Positions 8,382 to 17,376 are shown, counted from the first letter of the stretch. The stretch: DNA of 64,000 nt from TMED27 sp964350695 (GCA_964350695.1 CAYGKM010000009.1:21106-85105), one strand, 5' to 3'. The notes: generated from the sequence alone by a model not told the origin. Program-made: numbers and translations.

Positions 8382-9190
8382 TACCTAGAGTTCTTACAAT
8401 TGCGGGTTCAGACCCATCGGGCGGGGCGGGCATTCAAGCGGATTTGAAAACGTTTTCGGCCCTTAAATGCTATGGCATGGCGGCGATTACGGCGCTGACC
8501 GCACAAAACACCATGGGCGTTAAGGGCTTGCATGAGGTTGACCCTGAATTTCTGGAGCTGCAACTGCGCGCGATTTTTGATGATGTACCTCCTGATGCCT
8601 TGAAAATCGGCATGGTCGGCGATGTGGAGAGCATCGAAGTGATTGTCAAAATTCTGGAAGAATATAAACCGCCGAATGTGGTGGTTGACCCTGTGATGAT
8701 TTCCACGAGCGGGGATGCGCTCATTGATCGCCCTGCGATGGATGCGCTGAAAACCAAATTGATCCCGCTGGCGGATATTATTACGCCGAATAAAGAGGAA
8801 GCATTTAATCTGGGTTGTGAGTCCTCGCGTGATTTATCGAAGCTAGGCGCGAAAGCGGCGCTGCTTACGGGCGGTAATCGCAAGGATGCGAACTGCATTG
8901 ATATTCTGGCGACCGATAGCGGCGCGAAGGCATTCGAGAAGCGCCGTTTTGATACCAAGAATACGCATGGCACGGGCTGCACGCTCTCGGCTGCGATTGC
9001 GGCCTATATGGCCAGAGGCTTGCCTGTGCAAAAGGCGGTGGGCGCGGCGAAGGTTTATATCACCGAATGCATTCGCCATGCCGACGCGCTGGAAGCTGCG
9101 GGCGAAAAGCCGTGGGGCGGCGCGGGGCCGGTGCATCATTTCTGGAAGTTGTGGGCGGAGCCTGAAGAAGAGAGGCAAGAGGATGAATGA
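8378..9190 (+). CDS. thiD: Hydroxymethylpyrimidine/phosphomethylpyrimidine kinase
   Basis: ThiD phosphorylates HMP and then HMP-phosphate, making the pyrimidine substrate of ThiE. It has 270 residues and a ribokinase-like fold: substrate loop SDPSGGAGIQADLKTF at 10-25, DPVMISTSGDAL, TPNKEEAF, and the anion hole/catalytic segment HGTGCTLSAA from 197. The TTG start overlaps the thiE stop by four bases (TTGA). The final 25 residues (GGAGPVHHFWKLW, then an acidic tail) are family-typical with a Glu-rich extension. It overlaps thiL by eight bases. Confidence 0.95.
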   Translation: MIPRVLTIAGSDPSGGAGIQADLKTFSALKCYGMAAITALTAQNTMGVKGLHEVDPEFLELQLRAIFDDVPPDALKIGMVGDVESIEVIVKILEEYKPPNVVVDPVMISTSGDALIDRPAMDALKTKLIPLADIITPNKEEAFNLGCESSRDLSKLGAKAALLTGGNRKDANCIDILATDSGAKAFEKRRFDTKNTHGTGCTLSAAIAAYMARGLPVQKAVGAAKVYITECIRHADALEAAGEKPWGGAGPVHHFWKLWAEPEEERQEDE

Positions 9191-10145
9191 ATTCGAGATG
9201 ATTCAAAAATATTTTCTGCCGCTCACCCATGGGCGTGCGGAGGCAGCGGGGTTGTCCGATGATGCGGCGATCCTGAAAGTGCCTGTGGGGTATGATCTGG
9301 TGATCAGCTCCGACACATTGAATGGCGGGACGCATTTCCTGAAAAACGAAAGTCCCGCGAATATCGCGCATAAGGTTTTGCGGGTGAATCTCTCCGATAT
9401 GGTGGCGATGGGCGCAAAGCCGTATTGCTATCAGATGAATTTGGCGTTTTCGGAGTTTCCCGATGAAGCGTGGGTGAAAGAGTTCACGGCGGCGCTGGCG
9501 GAAGATCAAAAAGAGTTCGATGTGTTTTGTTCGGGCGGGGACACGACCGTGGCGGAAGGGCCGCTGCTTGTGTCGCTGACGATTACGGGATTGGTGCCGT
9601 CTGACAAAGCCGTGCGGCGTAGCGGCGCAAAGGCCGGTGATTTGGTTGTCGTGACGGGTTTTATAGGGGATGCCGCCGTGGGCGTGAAGGTGCTTCTCGG
9701 GACGCTTGATATTGTTGATTCCGATGTTTTTTTACAGGCGTGTCATAAACCAACGCCGCGCGTGGCTCTGTCTGCGGCAATTTGTGAATATGCGAATGCG
9801 GCGGTGGATGTTTCGGACGGCTTGCTTGCCGATCTCGGGCATATTTGTGAAACATCGAAATTGCGGGCTGCGGTGGAGCTTTCGAAAATTCCGTTTTCGC
9901 CGGCAGCCAAAGCCTTGGTGGATGTTGAGAAGATTACCGCCGAAGCGCTGATTACGGGCGGTGATGATTACGAGATTGCGATGGCGGTTGCGCCCGAAAA
10001 GCTGGCCGGCTTCCAGAGGGCCGCGGAAGCAGCGGGCGTGCGCCTTAGTGTGATTGGACGTTTTGAAGAGGGCGAGGGCGTTGAGGTTCTTGATGAGAAC
10101 GGCAAGAAGATGAGCTTCAAACGCTCGGGCTGGACGCATTTTTAA
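9183..10145 (+). CDS. thiL: Thiamine-monophosphate kinase
   Basis: ThiL phosphorylates thiamine monophosphate to the active cofactor thiamine diphosphate. It has 320 residues in the PurM/ThiL fold: LSDDAAIL (the usual GDDAA is SDDAA here), ISSDTLNGGTHF, VNLSDMVAMGAKP, SGGDTT, TGFIGDAAVG, AVDVSDGLLADLGHI and ITGGDDYEIA, covering the Mg/ATP-binding aspartates. The ATG lies eight bases before the thiD stop; the upstream in-frame stretch inside thiD is not used. ThiE, ThiD and ThiL thus cover the last steps of cofactor synthesis, directly downstream of the enzyme that needs it. Confidence 0.95.
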   Translation: MNEFEMIQKYFLPLTHGRAEAAGLSDDAAILKVPVGYDLVISSDTLNGGTHFLKNESPANIAHKVLRVNLSDMVAMGAKPYCYQMNLAFSEFPDEAWVKEFTAALAEDQKEFDVFCSGGDTTVAEGPLLVSLTITGLVPSDKAVRRSGAKAGDLVVVTGFIGDAAVGVKVLLGTLDIVDSDVFLQACHKPTPRVALSAAICEYANAAVDVSDGLLADLGHICETSKLRAAVELSKIPFSPAAKALVDVEKITAEALITGGDDYEIAMAVAPEKLAGFQRAAEAAGVRLSVIGRFEEGEGVEVLDENGKKMSFKRSGWTHF

Positions 10146-10235
10146 ACGTTTTATGCCATGTCGGGGCTTGCCTTTGAGTCCCAGAGCGCGTAAATATTTC
10201 ATGCATAACAACAACCAACGCATAATAGGCAAAAC

Positions 10236-11489
10236 ATGACTCAAATCGTTGTCCCCACCCTTGGTGAATCCGTTTCAGAAGCAACTGTCGCGCAGTGGCT
10301 CAAAAAAGAAGGCGAAGCTGTTAAAGCTGATGAGCCGATTGTCGAGCTTGAAACAGACAAGGTGACATTGGAAGTCAACGCCCCTGCGGATGGCGTTATT
10401 GCGAAAATTACGGTTGGCGAAGGCGAAACGGTTGAAGTGGGCGCGCTCCTCGGCGAGATGGATGAAGGCGCGGTTGCGAATGATCCTGCCCCTGCGCCGA
10501 AGGCCGAAGCTCCCAAGGAAGAGGCGAAAGCTGCTCCTGCCGCTGCTGCAGCGCCAGCCCCTGCGAAGACACAGAGCGCCCCTGCGGCGTCTGGGGCGGA
10601 AGCGAAGACCTCTCCTGCGGTGCGTAAGATGCTTGCAGATAATAATCTCGATGCGTCTCAAGTTACGCCGTCTGGCAAGGATGGGCGTTTGACCAAAGAA
10701 GATGTGCAAAAAGCGATTGATTCAGGCGCGGCTTCTAAAGCCCCTTCTGCTGCACCGAGCGCCCCTGCGGCGGCCCGCGAGGTTGGCCCGCGTGAAGAAC
10801 GCGTGAAGATGACGAAATTGCGCCGCGTGATTGCGACCCGTTTGAAAGAAGCGCAAAACACAGCCGCGATGTTGACGACCTTTAACGAGGTGGATATGAG
10901 CGCGGTTATGGATCTTCGTAAGCAATACCAAGATCAATTCGTCAAGAAAAACGGTGTGAAGCTTGGCTTTATGTCGTTCTTTGTGCGCGCAGCCGTGAAT
11001 GCGCTGAAAGAATTTCCTGCGGTGAATGCCGAGATTTCCGGCGAAGATATTATCTACAAGAATTACTATGATATCTCTGTGGCGGTTTCTACGCCGCAAG
11101 GTCTTGTGGTTCCCGTTATCCGTGATGCGGACCAGATGAGCCTTGCAGATATCGAGAAGAAGATCATTGACCTTGGAACGCGCGCAAAAGACGGTAAGCT
11201 CTCCATGGACGAGATGATGGGCGGCACGTTTACGATCACCAATGGCGGTACGTTTGGCTCTATGATGTCGACACCGATTTTGAATGCACCGCAATCGGGC
11301 ATTCTTGGGATGCATAACATTATTCAGCGTCCGATGGTGATGGCTGATGGCTCAATTCAGGCGCGTCCGATGATGTATCTTGCGCTTTCCTATGATCACC
11401 GCATTGTCGATGGCCGCGAGGCGGTGAGCACGCTTGTGCGTATTAAAGAAGCGCTTGAAGATCCTGCGCGTTTGGTGCTTGAGATTTAA
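10236..11489 (+). CDS. sucB: Dihydrolipoyllysine succinyltransferase, E2 of 2-oxoglutarate dehydrogenase
   Basis: E2 core of the complex (also called OdhB), which transfers the succinyl group to CoA. Its 417 residues have the expected order: an N-terminal lipoyl domain with Lys42 in ETDKVTLE, an Ala/Pro/Lys linker (about 85-125), a peripheral subunit-binding domain (SPAVRKMLADNNLD to TKEDVQKAI), a second Ala/Pro linker, and the catalytic domain ending in SYDHRIVDGREAV with the active-site His and Asp. It follows thiL after 90 bases, so it may have its own signals; the ribosome binding site is weak. A terminator follows at 11513. Confidence 0.97.
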   Translation: MTQIVVPTLGESVSEATVAQWLKKEGEAVKADEPIVELETDKVTLEVNAPADGVIAKITVGEGETVEVGALLGEMDEGAVANDPAPAPKAEAPKEEAKAAPAAAAAPAPAKTQSAPAASGAEAKTSPAVRKMLADNNLDASQVTPSGKDGRLTKEDVQKAIDSGAASKAPSAAPSAPAAAREVGPREERVKMTKLRRVIATRLKEAQNTAAMLTTFNEVDMSAVMDLRKQYQDQFVKKNGVKLGFMSFFVRAAVNALKEFPAVNAEISGEDIIYKNYYDISVAVSTPQGLVVPVIRDADQMSLADIEKKIIDLGTRAKDGKLSMDEMMGGTFTITNGGTFGSMMSTPILNAPQSGILGMHNIIQRPMVMADGSIQARPMMYLALSYDHRIVDGREAVSTLVRIKEALEDPARLVLEI

Positions 11490-11512
11490 ACTCATCAAAT
11501 CATAGTGAATAA

Positions 11513-11543
11513 AAAAGGCGCTCATTTGAAGCGCCTTTTCTTT
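11513..11543. terminator. Rho-independent terminator after sucB
   Basis: AAAAGGCGCT (11513-11522) pairs with AGCGCCTTTT (11530-11539), a ten-pair stem with a seven-base loop and T-rich flanks on both strands. It ends the sucA-sucB run and can also serve the convergent gene at 11561-11899. Confidence 0.85.
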
Positions 11544-11560
11544 ATCCCGGTTTTCAGTTT

Positions 11561-11899
11561 TTAAGCGGCTTTTTCAAGCTCGATCTTCATAATGATTTTA
11601 TCATTCAAAATCTTGAGTGTTTTCGTGCCGCGATTGGGCAAAGGAATGCCGCTGCCCTGACAATAAAACACAAGGCCCAAAGCAAAGAAGGTGCGGTCAT
11701 ATTTCAAACGCTCGTCCCCGTTGGCCGTTGTTACGTTCAAATAGATGATGTCGGCTTTATTCGCATCTTGCTCGTCTATTTCGATGGATTTAAGTTTGCC
11801 TTCAGGTGGTTTTTCCAACTCGTCCTGAGTGCATTTGATGATCACGGCTTTATAAATTTCGGCCAAATCAAATGTGATGAAACGCTCTTCTACTGGCAT
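11561..11899 (-). CDS. Orphan hypothetical protein, 112 aa
   Basis: A 112-residue protein preceded by AGGAC at a usable distance. It has alternating short strands and helices (ERFITFDLAEIYKAVIIKC, ADIIYLNVTTANGDERL, FFALGLVFYCQGSG, KTLKILNDKIIMKIEL). No transmembrane segment, signal or known domain can be seen. It shares the bidirectional terminator with sucB. Confidence 0.55.
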   Translation of the reverse strand: MPVEERFITFDLAEIYKAVIIKCTQDELEKPPEGKLKSIEIDEQDANKADIIYLNVTTANGDERLKYDRTFFALGLVFYCQGSGIPLPNRGTKTLKILNDKIIMKIELEKAA

Positions 11900-11969
11900 A
11901 ATGTGTCTGTCCTGGATTGTTTAAAGAATGGTTATTTAACCTCAAGGATATAATATACCAGCGCAGCCC

Positions 11970-12899
11970 TTAAGATAAGTTTAAAATTCCCGCATCTATA
12001 AGCTGCTTTAAAGCTTGGGGGCCGAATTCGTCGCGCGCGGCGGTTTTGTCACCGATTTTTATCGCTGCAATCCCCGCGCCGACAACATTCACAAGCTCCC
12101 GCGAGGTGGGGCAGCGGCTGGAATAAAGCTGCTTAATCTTCAGGCCGTTTTTCGAGGCCACCATCAAGACCCTGTTGATAGGTTGGAGCATAAAGCTGTA
12201 TTTTCCGTCTTTTTCCTCAATGGTATCAGAGGTGTAGCCGATTGTCGGGTGGCGGTCGGCTTGAACCGATACACGCGTGCCTTTGGGGTCAGCGGCGATG
12301 GCGAGGGTAAAAACATCATCGCTCGCCGCGCCTCTTTGCGTGATGAGGTCTTCGAGGCTGCCGCTATAGATTTTGATGTCGGGCGGGTTTTCGACAGGCG
12401 GTTTATAGCCTTGGGCGTGGCGCGATATGATCTCGAAACGCTGTTCCTTGCGATGGATGACATAGACGTCCAGCCCTGCCTTTTCGGCAATGCGCATCGA
12501 CATTTTATCAAAGCTTTCGCCGCGCCGTTTTGCCCAGTCTTTGTCGAATCCTTTATGGTCGATATACAGCGCGCTTATGCCCGCTTCTGCCATGTTTTTC
12601 ATGCAGTTGGGGCAGGGAGGATCGGTGATGAAGAGCTGCGCGCCGGCGGTTTGCGGGGCGGCCAGAATGCATGCGATTTCGGCGTGGATTGTGCCGCTGG
12701 AGCTGCCGATATCAGGCTCTGTTCCGATTTTTTCGGCGATCACAGGCGGCCAATGGTTGACGCGGGACAGGGCGAAAGGCTTTCCATGCCCGTCCAGTCC
12801 GGCGATGGTGGCGGCGATTTTGTTTGTCGGGTGCGGGCTGGTGGATACAATATCAACGGCGGCTTGCATGAGGGCGTAGATGGTGGGGGAATCGATCAT
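11970..12899 (-). CDS. CMP/dCMP-type deaminase family protein with a second, degenerate deaminase-like domain
   Basis: The N-terminal half has the zinc deaminase signature: HAE at 72-74 (zinc ligand His and catalytic Glu) and PCPNC with Cys96 and Cys99. This supports hydrolytic deamination of a cytosine-type nucleotide or related ring; the substrate is not known. The C-terminal half (about 195-290) appears to repeat the fold: CPTSRELV then NVVGAGIAAIKI (263-282) matches CPNCMKNMAEAGISALYI (96-113). The second Cys is Ser and the HAE position (about 238-242) reads LQPIN, so this half cannot bind zinc in the usual way. At 309 residues it is about twice the size of a single-domain dCMP deaminase. 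Its position next to an orphan gives no pathway clue. Confidence 0.75.
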   Translation of the reverse strand: MIDSPTIYALMQAAVDIVSTSPHPTNKIAATIAGLDGHGKPFALSRVNHWPPVIAEKIGTEPDIGSSSGTIHAEIACILAAPQTAGAQLFITDPPCPNCMKNMAEAGISALYIDHKGFDKDWAKRRGESFDKMSMRIAEKAGLDVYVIHRKEQRFEIISRHAQGYKPPVENPPDIKIYSGSLEDLITQRGAASDDVFTLAIAADPKGTRVSVQADRHPTIGYTSDTIEEKDGKYSFMLQPINRVLMVASKNGLKIKQLYSSRCPTSRELVNVVGAGIAAIKIGDKTAARDEFGPQALKQLIDAGILNLS

Positions 12900-12942
12900 A
12901 TACCCACGCTATCGCGGTTTTTTACCGATATCTAGAGCAAAT

Positions 12943-14106
12943 TCAAGTGACGGCAGAATCGGCAGGCGGCGCATATCGGTCGCGATCAAAGTCTTGCGGG
13001 AAGGCGCTTCCTTTTTCGGGGAGTTGTTGCAAGAGCAAAGCGAGTCCCATGAGCAGGCTTTGATGTGTGAAATAATCGTTCACCTGAAGGTCCATATCGC
13101 GGATATGCCCCATGTTTAACGCATGCGGGGTTTGGTTGTGTTTGTGAAGGCTTGAGCTTTTATCAAATTTCCCGAGGGTTGAGCTTTCGCCAAAAGCGGC
13201 TTTGCTCAGGGAGGAGCGCTGCAGCGGTTTTCCGGCTTTCATATATTCTTGGATGAGGCGGGCTTTATGGACATCCAATGCGCCGTTTATGATGGATTGG
13301 AAGTCCCGCTGCGCCCCTCTGATGTTGCCAAAAACGCCTTTTAAGCCGAAGCCTTCGGCCTCGTCCTCGAATTCATATCTCCATGCTAAAGGCAAGAGGG
13401 CCGGCGAGGCGGCGAGTTGTACGTCATGTGAGAATTTATGCAAGACTTCGACTCCCCATTTGCGGCGGGTTTGGATGCCGTTATATCCGGATCTGGAGAC
13501 CGGGTTTACGCTGGTGACGAACATCGCGTTGGCAAGGTCTTCGTGATCTTGGCGCAAGAACTTCGGCAGGGCTTCGTCATATTTATCCGCGATCGCGCTG
13601 AAGCCCTCTTGCTGTGAAAAGTTTTTTACGTTTTCTTCCCATTCATCGCGGGACGGTGCATTTTTATTACGGGATTTTACACAGAACTTGATACTGCCAA
13701 CTGCAATTCCGCGCTCCTTTACGTCCAGATGGATGCGCCATTGGGCGATGTAATCCGTATTTAAAGGATGGGCGGGGTTTTTATGCGCTAAAGAGAAGGT
13801 CACATATTGAAAGTTTCGGTGCGCGGATTTATCAAGAGTCGTGTTGATGTTGCCGGCGAGAATTTCAGGCGCGGCTTTCAGGCTTTCGGCATCTTGCGTG
13901 TAGAGGCCGTATTCAGGCTCTTGAACGGAGCGCACGAGACGGATAATTCCGCCGGTTTGAAGCGCCGCTGCGAATTGATCCTGGAGGTCGGGGCCGAAGG
14001 TTGCTTCTTTCATCGCAGTTCTCAGATCATCAAATTCGATGATCTGGAATGTAGGGTTGGGTTTTAAAATCTCCGGTAAAAGGAGAGAAGAGTTTTGAGT
14101 GCGCAT
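12943..14106 (-). CDS. Orphan hypothetical protein, 387 aa
   Basis: An unrecognised soluble protein, transcribed in the same direction as the deaminase gene 43 bases downstream and possibly in one operon with it. It has no signal peptide or membrane segment. Notable segments are FQIIEFDDLRTAMKEA, SLAHKNPAHPLNTDY, QWRIHLDVKERG followed by IAVGSIKFCVKSRNK, and a central TRRKWGVEVLHKFSHDVQ. The C-terminal region is helical and rich in Ser, Lys and His. No catalytic motif was found. The ribosome binding site is not clear. Confidence 0.6.
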   Translation of the reverse strand: MRTQNSSLLLPEILKPNPTFQIIEFDDLRTAMKEATFGPDLQDQFAAALQTGGIIRLVRSVQEPEYGLYTQDAESLKAAPEILAGNINTTLDKSAHRNFQYVTFSLAHKNPAHPLNTDYIAQWRIHLDVKERGIAVGSIKFCVKSRNKNAPSRDEWEENVKNFSQQEGFSAIADKYDEALPKFLRQDHEDLANAMFVTSVNPVSRSGYNGIQTRRKWGVEVLHKFSHDVQLAASPALLPLAWRYEFEDEAEGFGLKGVFGNIRGAQRDFQSIINGALDVHKARLIQEYMKAGKPLQRSSLSKAAFGESSTLGKFDKSSSLHKHNQTPHALNMGHIRDMDLQVNDYFTHQSLLMGLALLLQQLPEKGSAFPQDFDRDRYAPPADSAVT

Positions 14107-14279
14107 AAAGTTTAAGGCCTGACCCTGTATTTTTTAAACTTAAAGGCTTTTTACATGAGTATGATCTAATGTGTCAATAAAATTATGACAATTTATTTGG
14201 GGTGGTTTTTTGGTGGCGCTTGCTCTATTTGTATTAGCGAAATTTTCAATGTTTTTAACTTAGTGTGGATAACGAAATA

Positions 14280-15671
14280 ATGGCTTCTGAAAAATTTGAT
14301 GTAATCGTAATTGGCGCTGGCCCCGGCGGATATGTGTGCGCGATTCGTGCAGCGCAGCTGGGCATGAAAGTGGCGTGCGTCGAGAAAGAAAAAACGCTTG
14401 GCGGGACATGTTTGAATATTGGTTGTATCCCTTCCAAAGCCTTGCTTTCTTCATCGGAGAAGTTTGAAGAAGCCGAGCATCATTTCGCCGAGATCGGTAT
14501 TGATACGAAGCCGAAACTGAACCTGAAAAAGATGATGTCATTTAAAGATGATGTTGTGGAAGCCAACACCAAAGGCATCGAGTTTTTGTTCAAGAAAAAC
14601 AAGATCACGCATCTTGTTGGCAAGGCAGAGATTGTTGAATCGGGCAAAGTAAAAATCGGTAAAGACGAATATGAAGCCGAAAGCATTGTGATTGCGACGG
14701 GATCAGATGTGATTTCGCTGCCCGGTATTGAGATTGACGAAAAAAGAATCGTGTCTTCGACGGGCGCGCTTAAGCTATCCGAAGTGCCGAAATCATTGGT
14801 CGTGATTGGCGGCGGCGTTATCGGCCTTGAGATGGGCACTGTTTGGCGTCGTTTGGGCGCGAAGGTCACTGTGGTTGAGTATCTTGACCAGATTTTGCCC
14901 GGCATGGACGGTGAGGTTCGTAAGGAATCGCAGAAAATTTTCAAACGCCAAGGCGTTGAGTTTAAAACCGGCATGAAAGTGACGAGCGCGAAGGCAAGCG
15001 GCAAGGGCGTTGATTTGACGATGGAGCCTGCTGCGGGCGGCGCGGAAGAGAAGATGAGCGTGGATATCGTGCTGATGGCTGTGGGGCGTAAGCCTTATAC
15101 GGAAGGGCTTGGGCTTGAAAAAGCGGGCGTTGAGTTGACCGAGCGCGGGCAGATTAAAACCGATGAGTTTTTCGAGACATCCGTTGAAGGGATTTACGCG
15201 ATTGGTGATGTGATTGTCGGGCCGATGCTTGCGCATAAAGCCGAGGACGAAGGCGTTGTGCTGGCGGAGATGCTGTCGGGTGAAAGCGGGCATATTGATT
15301 ATAACTGCATTCCGGGCGTTGTTTATACGTGGCCTGAAGTGGCCAATGTTGGGCAGACGGAAGAGCAGCTTAAAGAAGCGGGCATTGCGTATAACGCGGG
15401 CAAGTTCCCGTTCATGGCGAATGGCCGCGCGCGCGCGATGGGATCAACCGATGGGTTTGTGAAGATTTTGGCGGATGCCAAGACAGACCGCGTTTTGGGC
15501 GGACATATTGTCGGGCCGGGCGCTGGTGATTTGATCCAAGAAATCGTGAGTGTCATGGAATTTGAAGGTACGGCGGAAGATATCGCACGGACCTGTCACG
15601 CTCACCCAACCCTCACGGAAGTGGTGAAGGAAGCGGCTTTGGCGGTTCACAAGCGCCCACTGCATATTTAA
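14280..15671 (+). CDS. lpdA: Dihydrolipoyl dehydrogenase (E3)
   Basis: E3 of the 2-oxoacid dehydrogenase complexes, which reoxidises dihydrolipoyl groups with FAD and NAD+. The 463-residue form starts at the ATG at 14280; a GTG 15 bases upstream in frame is less likely. FAD-binding GAGPGG at 12-17, redox-active Cys44 and Cys49 (GGTCLNIGCIPSKALL), the NAD-binding region VIGGGVIGLEMG, the FAD contact YAIGDV and the catalytic HAHPTLTE near the C-terminus are all visible. It is separated from sucB by three convergent orphan genes, so it likely has its own promoter in the AT-rich gap upstream. Confidence 0.97.
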   Translation: MASEKFDVIVIGAGPGGYVCAIRAAQLGMKVACVEKEKTLGGTCLNIGCIPSKALLSSSEKFEEAEHHFAEIGIDTKPKLNLKKMMSFKDDVVEANTKGIEFLFKKNKITHLVGKAEIVESGKVKIGKDEYEAESIVIATGSDVISLPGIEIDEKRIVSSTGALKLSEVPKSLVVIGGGVIGLEMGTVWRRLGAKVTVVEYLDQILPGMDGEVRKESQKIFKRQGVEFKTGMKVTSAKASGKGVDLTMEPAAGGAEEKMSVDIVLMAVGRKPYTEGLGLEKAGVELTERGQIKTDEFFETSVEGIYAIGDVIVGPMLAHKAEDEGVVLAEMLSGESGHIDYNCIPGVVYTWPEVANVGQTEEQLKEAGIAYNAGKFPFMANGRARAMGSTDGFVKILADAKTDRVLGGHIVGPGAGDLIQEIVSVMEFEGTAEDIARTCHAHPTLTEVVKEAALAVHKRPLHI

Positions 15672-15675
15672 ATTT

Positions 15676-16644
15676 TTAATTTCGAGGATGCGCGGCTTTA
15701 TAGATGCGCGTCAGCTCTTTCATATCAACCTCGGTATAGCGCTGGGTTGTGCTGAGGCTTGAGTGTCCCAAGAGTTCCTGAATCTCCCGAAGGTTTGCGC
15801 CGTTTTGCAGCAGATGCGTTGCGAAAGAGTGGCGCAGGGCGTGGGGCGTTGCGTTTTCGGGCAGGCCGAGGACGCCGCGAAGCGAGCGCATGGATTTTTG
15901 GGCTATGCCTTGATTGAGCCGCCCGCCGCGCGTACCGACAAAGAGCGGGCGATCCGGCGCGCTCGGGAAGGGGCATTGTTCCAGATAAGCTTGGAGCGTA
16001 TCTTCAACGATGTCGATCACGGGGACTTGGCGCTCTTTCGAGCCTTTCCCCATAACGCGCAAGAATCCATCGCGCGGCATGTCGCGGATGTTGAGCTGCA
16101 GGGCTTCGTCTATCCGTAAGCCGCAGCCATAAAGCAGGGTGAACAGGGCGCGGTCGCGCTGGCCGATCCAGTCTTCTTTGACCAGTAAATCCGCCTCTTC
16201 GATGAGGCGTCTGGTTTGTTGTTCCTGCATGGGTTTGGGGAGTTTGTGCGGGAGCTTGGGGCTTCTGAGGGCCGAGATTGCGGGGTTATGTACTATCCCG
16301 TTTTTATCCAGCCAACTCAGCAGGTTTTTAACGCCAGACAGGCTGCGGGCGCGACTTGCATTGCCTACGCCCTTTTTACGATCCTCACCCATGGCCTTTT
16401 TCGACATCCACGCACGGAAATCCTGAATTGTGATATTGCCGATGTCATCAAGGCCGATTTGGGTGTTTAGATGTTTTGCGAGGAAGTTTAGGAAGTGAGA
16501 AATATCGCCGTTATAGGCGCGGAGCGTGTGGCGGCTGACGCGCTTTTCATGGCGCAGGTAATCCTGCCATTGCATAAGTTTTTCCGCGAGATCTGAGGCG
16601 CAGCTTTGGAGGGTGAGGGGGGTTATCCCGGAAGGTTCAGCCAT
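15676..16644 (-). CDS. xerC: Tyrosine recombinase XerC
   Basis: Site-specific recombinase that, with XerD, resolves chromosome dimers at dif. It has 322 residues with an N-terminal SAM-like core-binding domain (about 20-115) and the catalytic domain. The full catalytic set is present: Arg177, Lys200, His268, Arg271, His294 and the nucleophile Tyr303. The start overlaps the end of the DUF484 gene by 22 bases, so the two are translationally linked. This housekeeping context, and the absence of phage genes, argues against a prophage integrase. No dif site was recognised in the window. Confidence 0.93.
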   Translation of the reverse strand: MAEPSGITPLTLQSCASDLAEKLMQWQDYLRHEKRVSRHTLRAYNGDISHFLNFLAKHLNTQIGLDDIGNITIQDFRAWMSKKAMGEDRKKGVGNASRARSLSGVKNLLSWLDKNGIVHNPAISALRSPKLPHKLPKPMQEQQTRRLIEEADLLVKEDWIGQRDRALFTLLYGCGLRIDEALQLNIRDMPRDGFLRVMGKGSKERQVPVIDIVEDTLQAYLEQCPFPSAPDRPLFVGTRGGRLNQGIAQKSMRSLRGVLGLPENATPHALRHSFATHLLQNGANLREIQELLGHSSLSTTQRYTEVDMKELTRIYKAAHPRN

Positions 16645-17336
16645 GTGCGGAAAGCCCTTTCGATGACCTTCGTCAGGAACAGAATTTGGTCTGTTGCCTG
16701 TCCCTCGGCGAAGGTGTCGGCATCGCGGGAGCCGAATGCGAGAATCGCGGGGGGCGTATCCATGGCGATTCCAACATGCAGCAAAATTTGCGATTTTACG
16801 AGGCTGGCGCCGCCGCCATATATGGCCTCAATGCCGCTGATATTATCCTGCAGAAGGACGGGCTTGCCATTCATCCAGCTTGTGACCGTGCCTTCGGGGA
16901 CGATGCGGATGCCGTTTGTCTGGATATGCGGGATGTCTTGACCGTCGGCTTCCACAACCAGAACGGCGATATCGACGGCAAGGATTGTGGCGAGATCCAT
17001 GGTGATGCAGTGGATGAATTCTTCGAAAGAGCGCGCTTCGAGCAGTCGCAGCACAGCGTCATGGACGCGGGCTTGGTTGTTCATATTGGCGCGGGAGCTT
17101 TCGACGATTTCGCGCGTGGTTTGCAAGGCTTCATCTTTGGCGGTTTTAAGGCGCTCAATCATATAGCCTTGGAAATCCGCGACCTCTCCGCGCTTGGGGC
17201 GTTTTTTCTCGGGCAGAAGTAATTCCAAAGCGTCAGGGTTTTCATCCAGAAAGCTTGGATTGTCACGGAGGAAGGTCAGGACTTCGTCTTTGGAGATCAT
17301 GGTATCGGCGGGGCTTTGCGTGAGAGTATCAGACAT
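16623..17336 (-). CDS. DUF484 family protein, GAF-like
   Basis: A 237-residue DUF484 protein. Features seen are an N-terminal helical part with the family motif EVLTFLRDNPSFLDENPD, a coiled segment around 65-95 and a C-terminal GAF-like domain (about 95-230) with VDIAVLVVE and AFGSRDADTFAEGQATDQI. It is cytoplasmic and of unknown biochemical role. DUF484 genes are regularly found immediately upstream of xerC in proteobacteria, as here with a 22-base overlap, which suggests a shared function in chromosome maintenance. Confidence 0.88.
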   Translation of the reverse strand: MSDTLTQSPADTMISKDEVLTFLRDNPSFLDENPDALELLLPEKKRPKRGEVADFQGYMIERLKTAKDEALQTTREIVESSRANMNNQARVHDAVLRLLEARSFEEFIHCITMDLATILAVDIAVLVVEADGQDIPHIQTNGIRIVPEGTVTSWMNGKPVLLQDNISGIEAIYGGGASLVKSQILLHVGIAMDTPPAILAFGSRDADTFAEGQATDQILFLTKVIERAFRTWLNLPG

Positions 17337-17376
17337 TCCATGATTCTATCACAAAGCGGGCTGCGGGAAAAATGGT

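Noticed and set aside
14264..14272. A second exact DnaA box (reverse strand) at the lpdA start
   Set aside because: Single and isolated; it overlaps the start of a coding region and fits chance.
15676..16644. Phage integrase and a prophage or island boundary
   Set aside because: The overlap with DUF484, full XerC motif set and absence of phage genes or attachment repeats identify housekeeping xerC.
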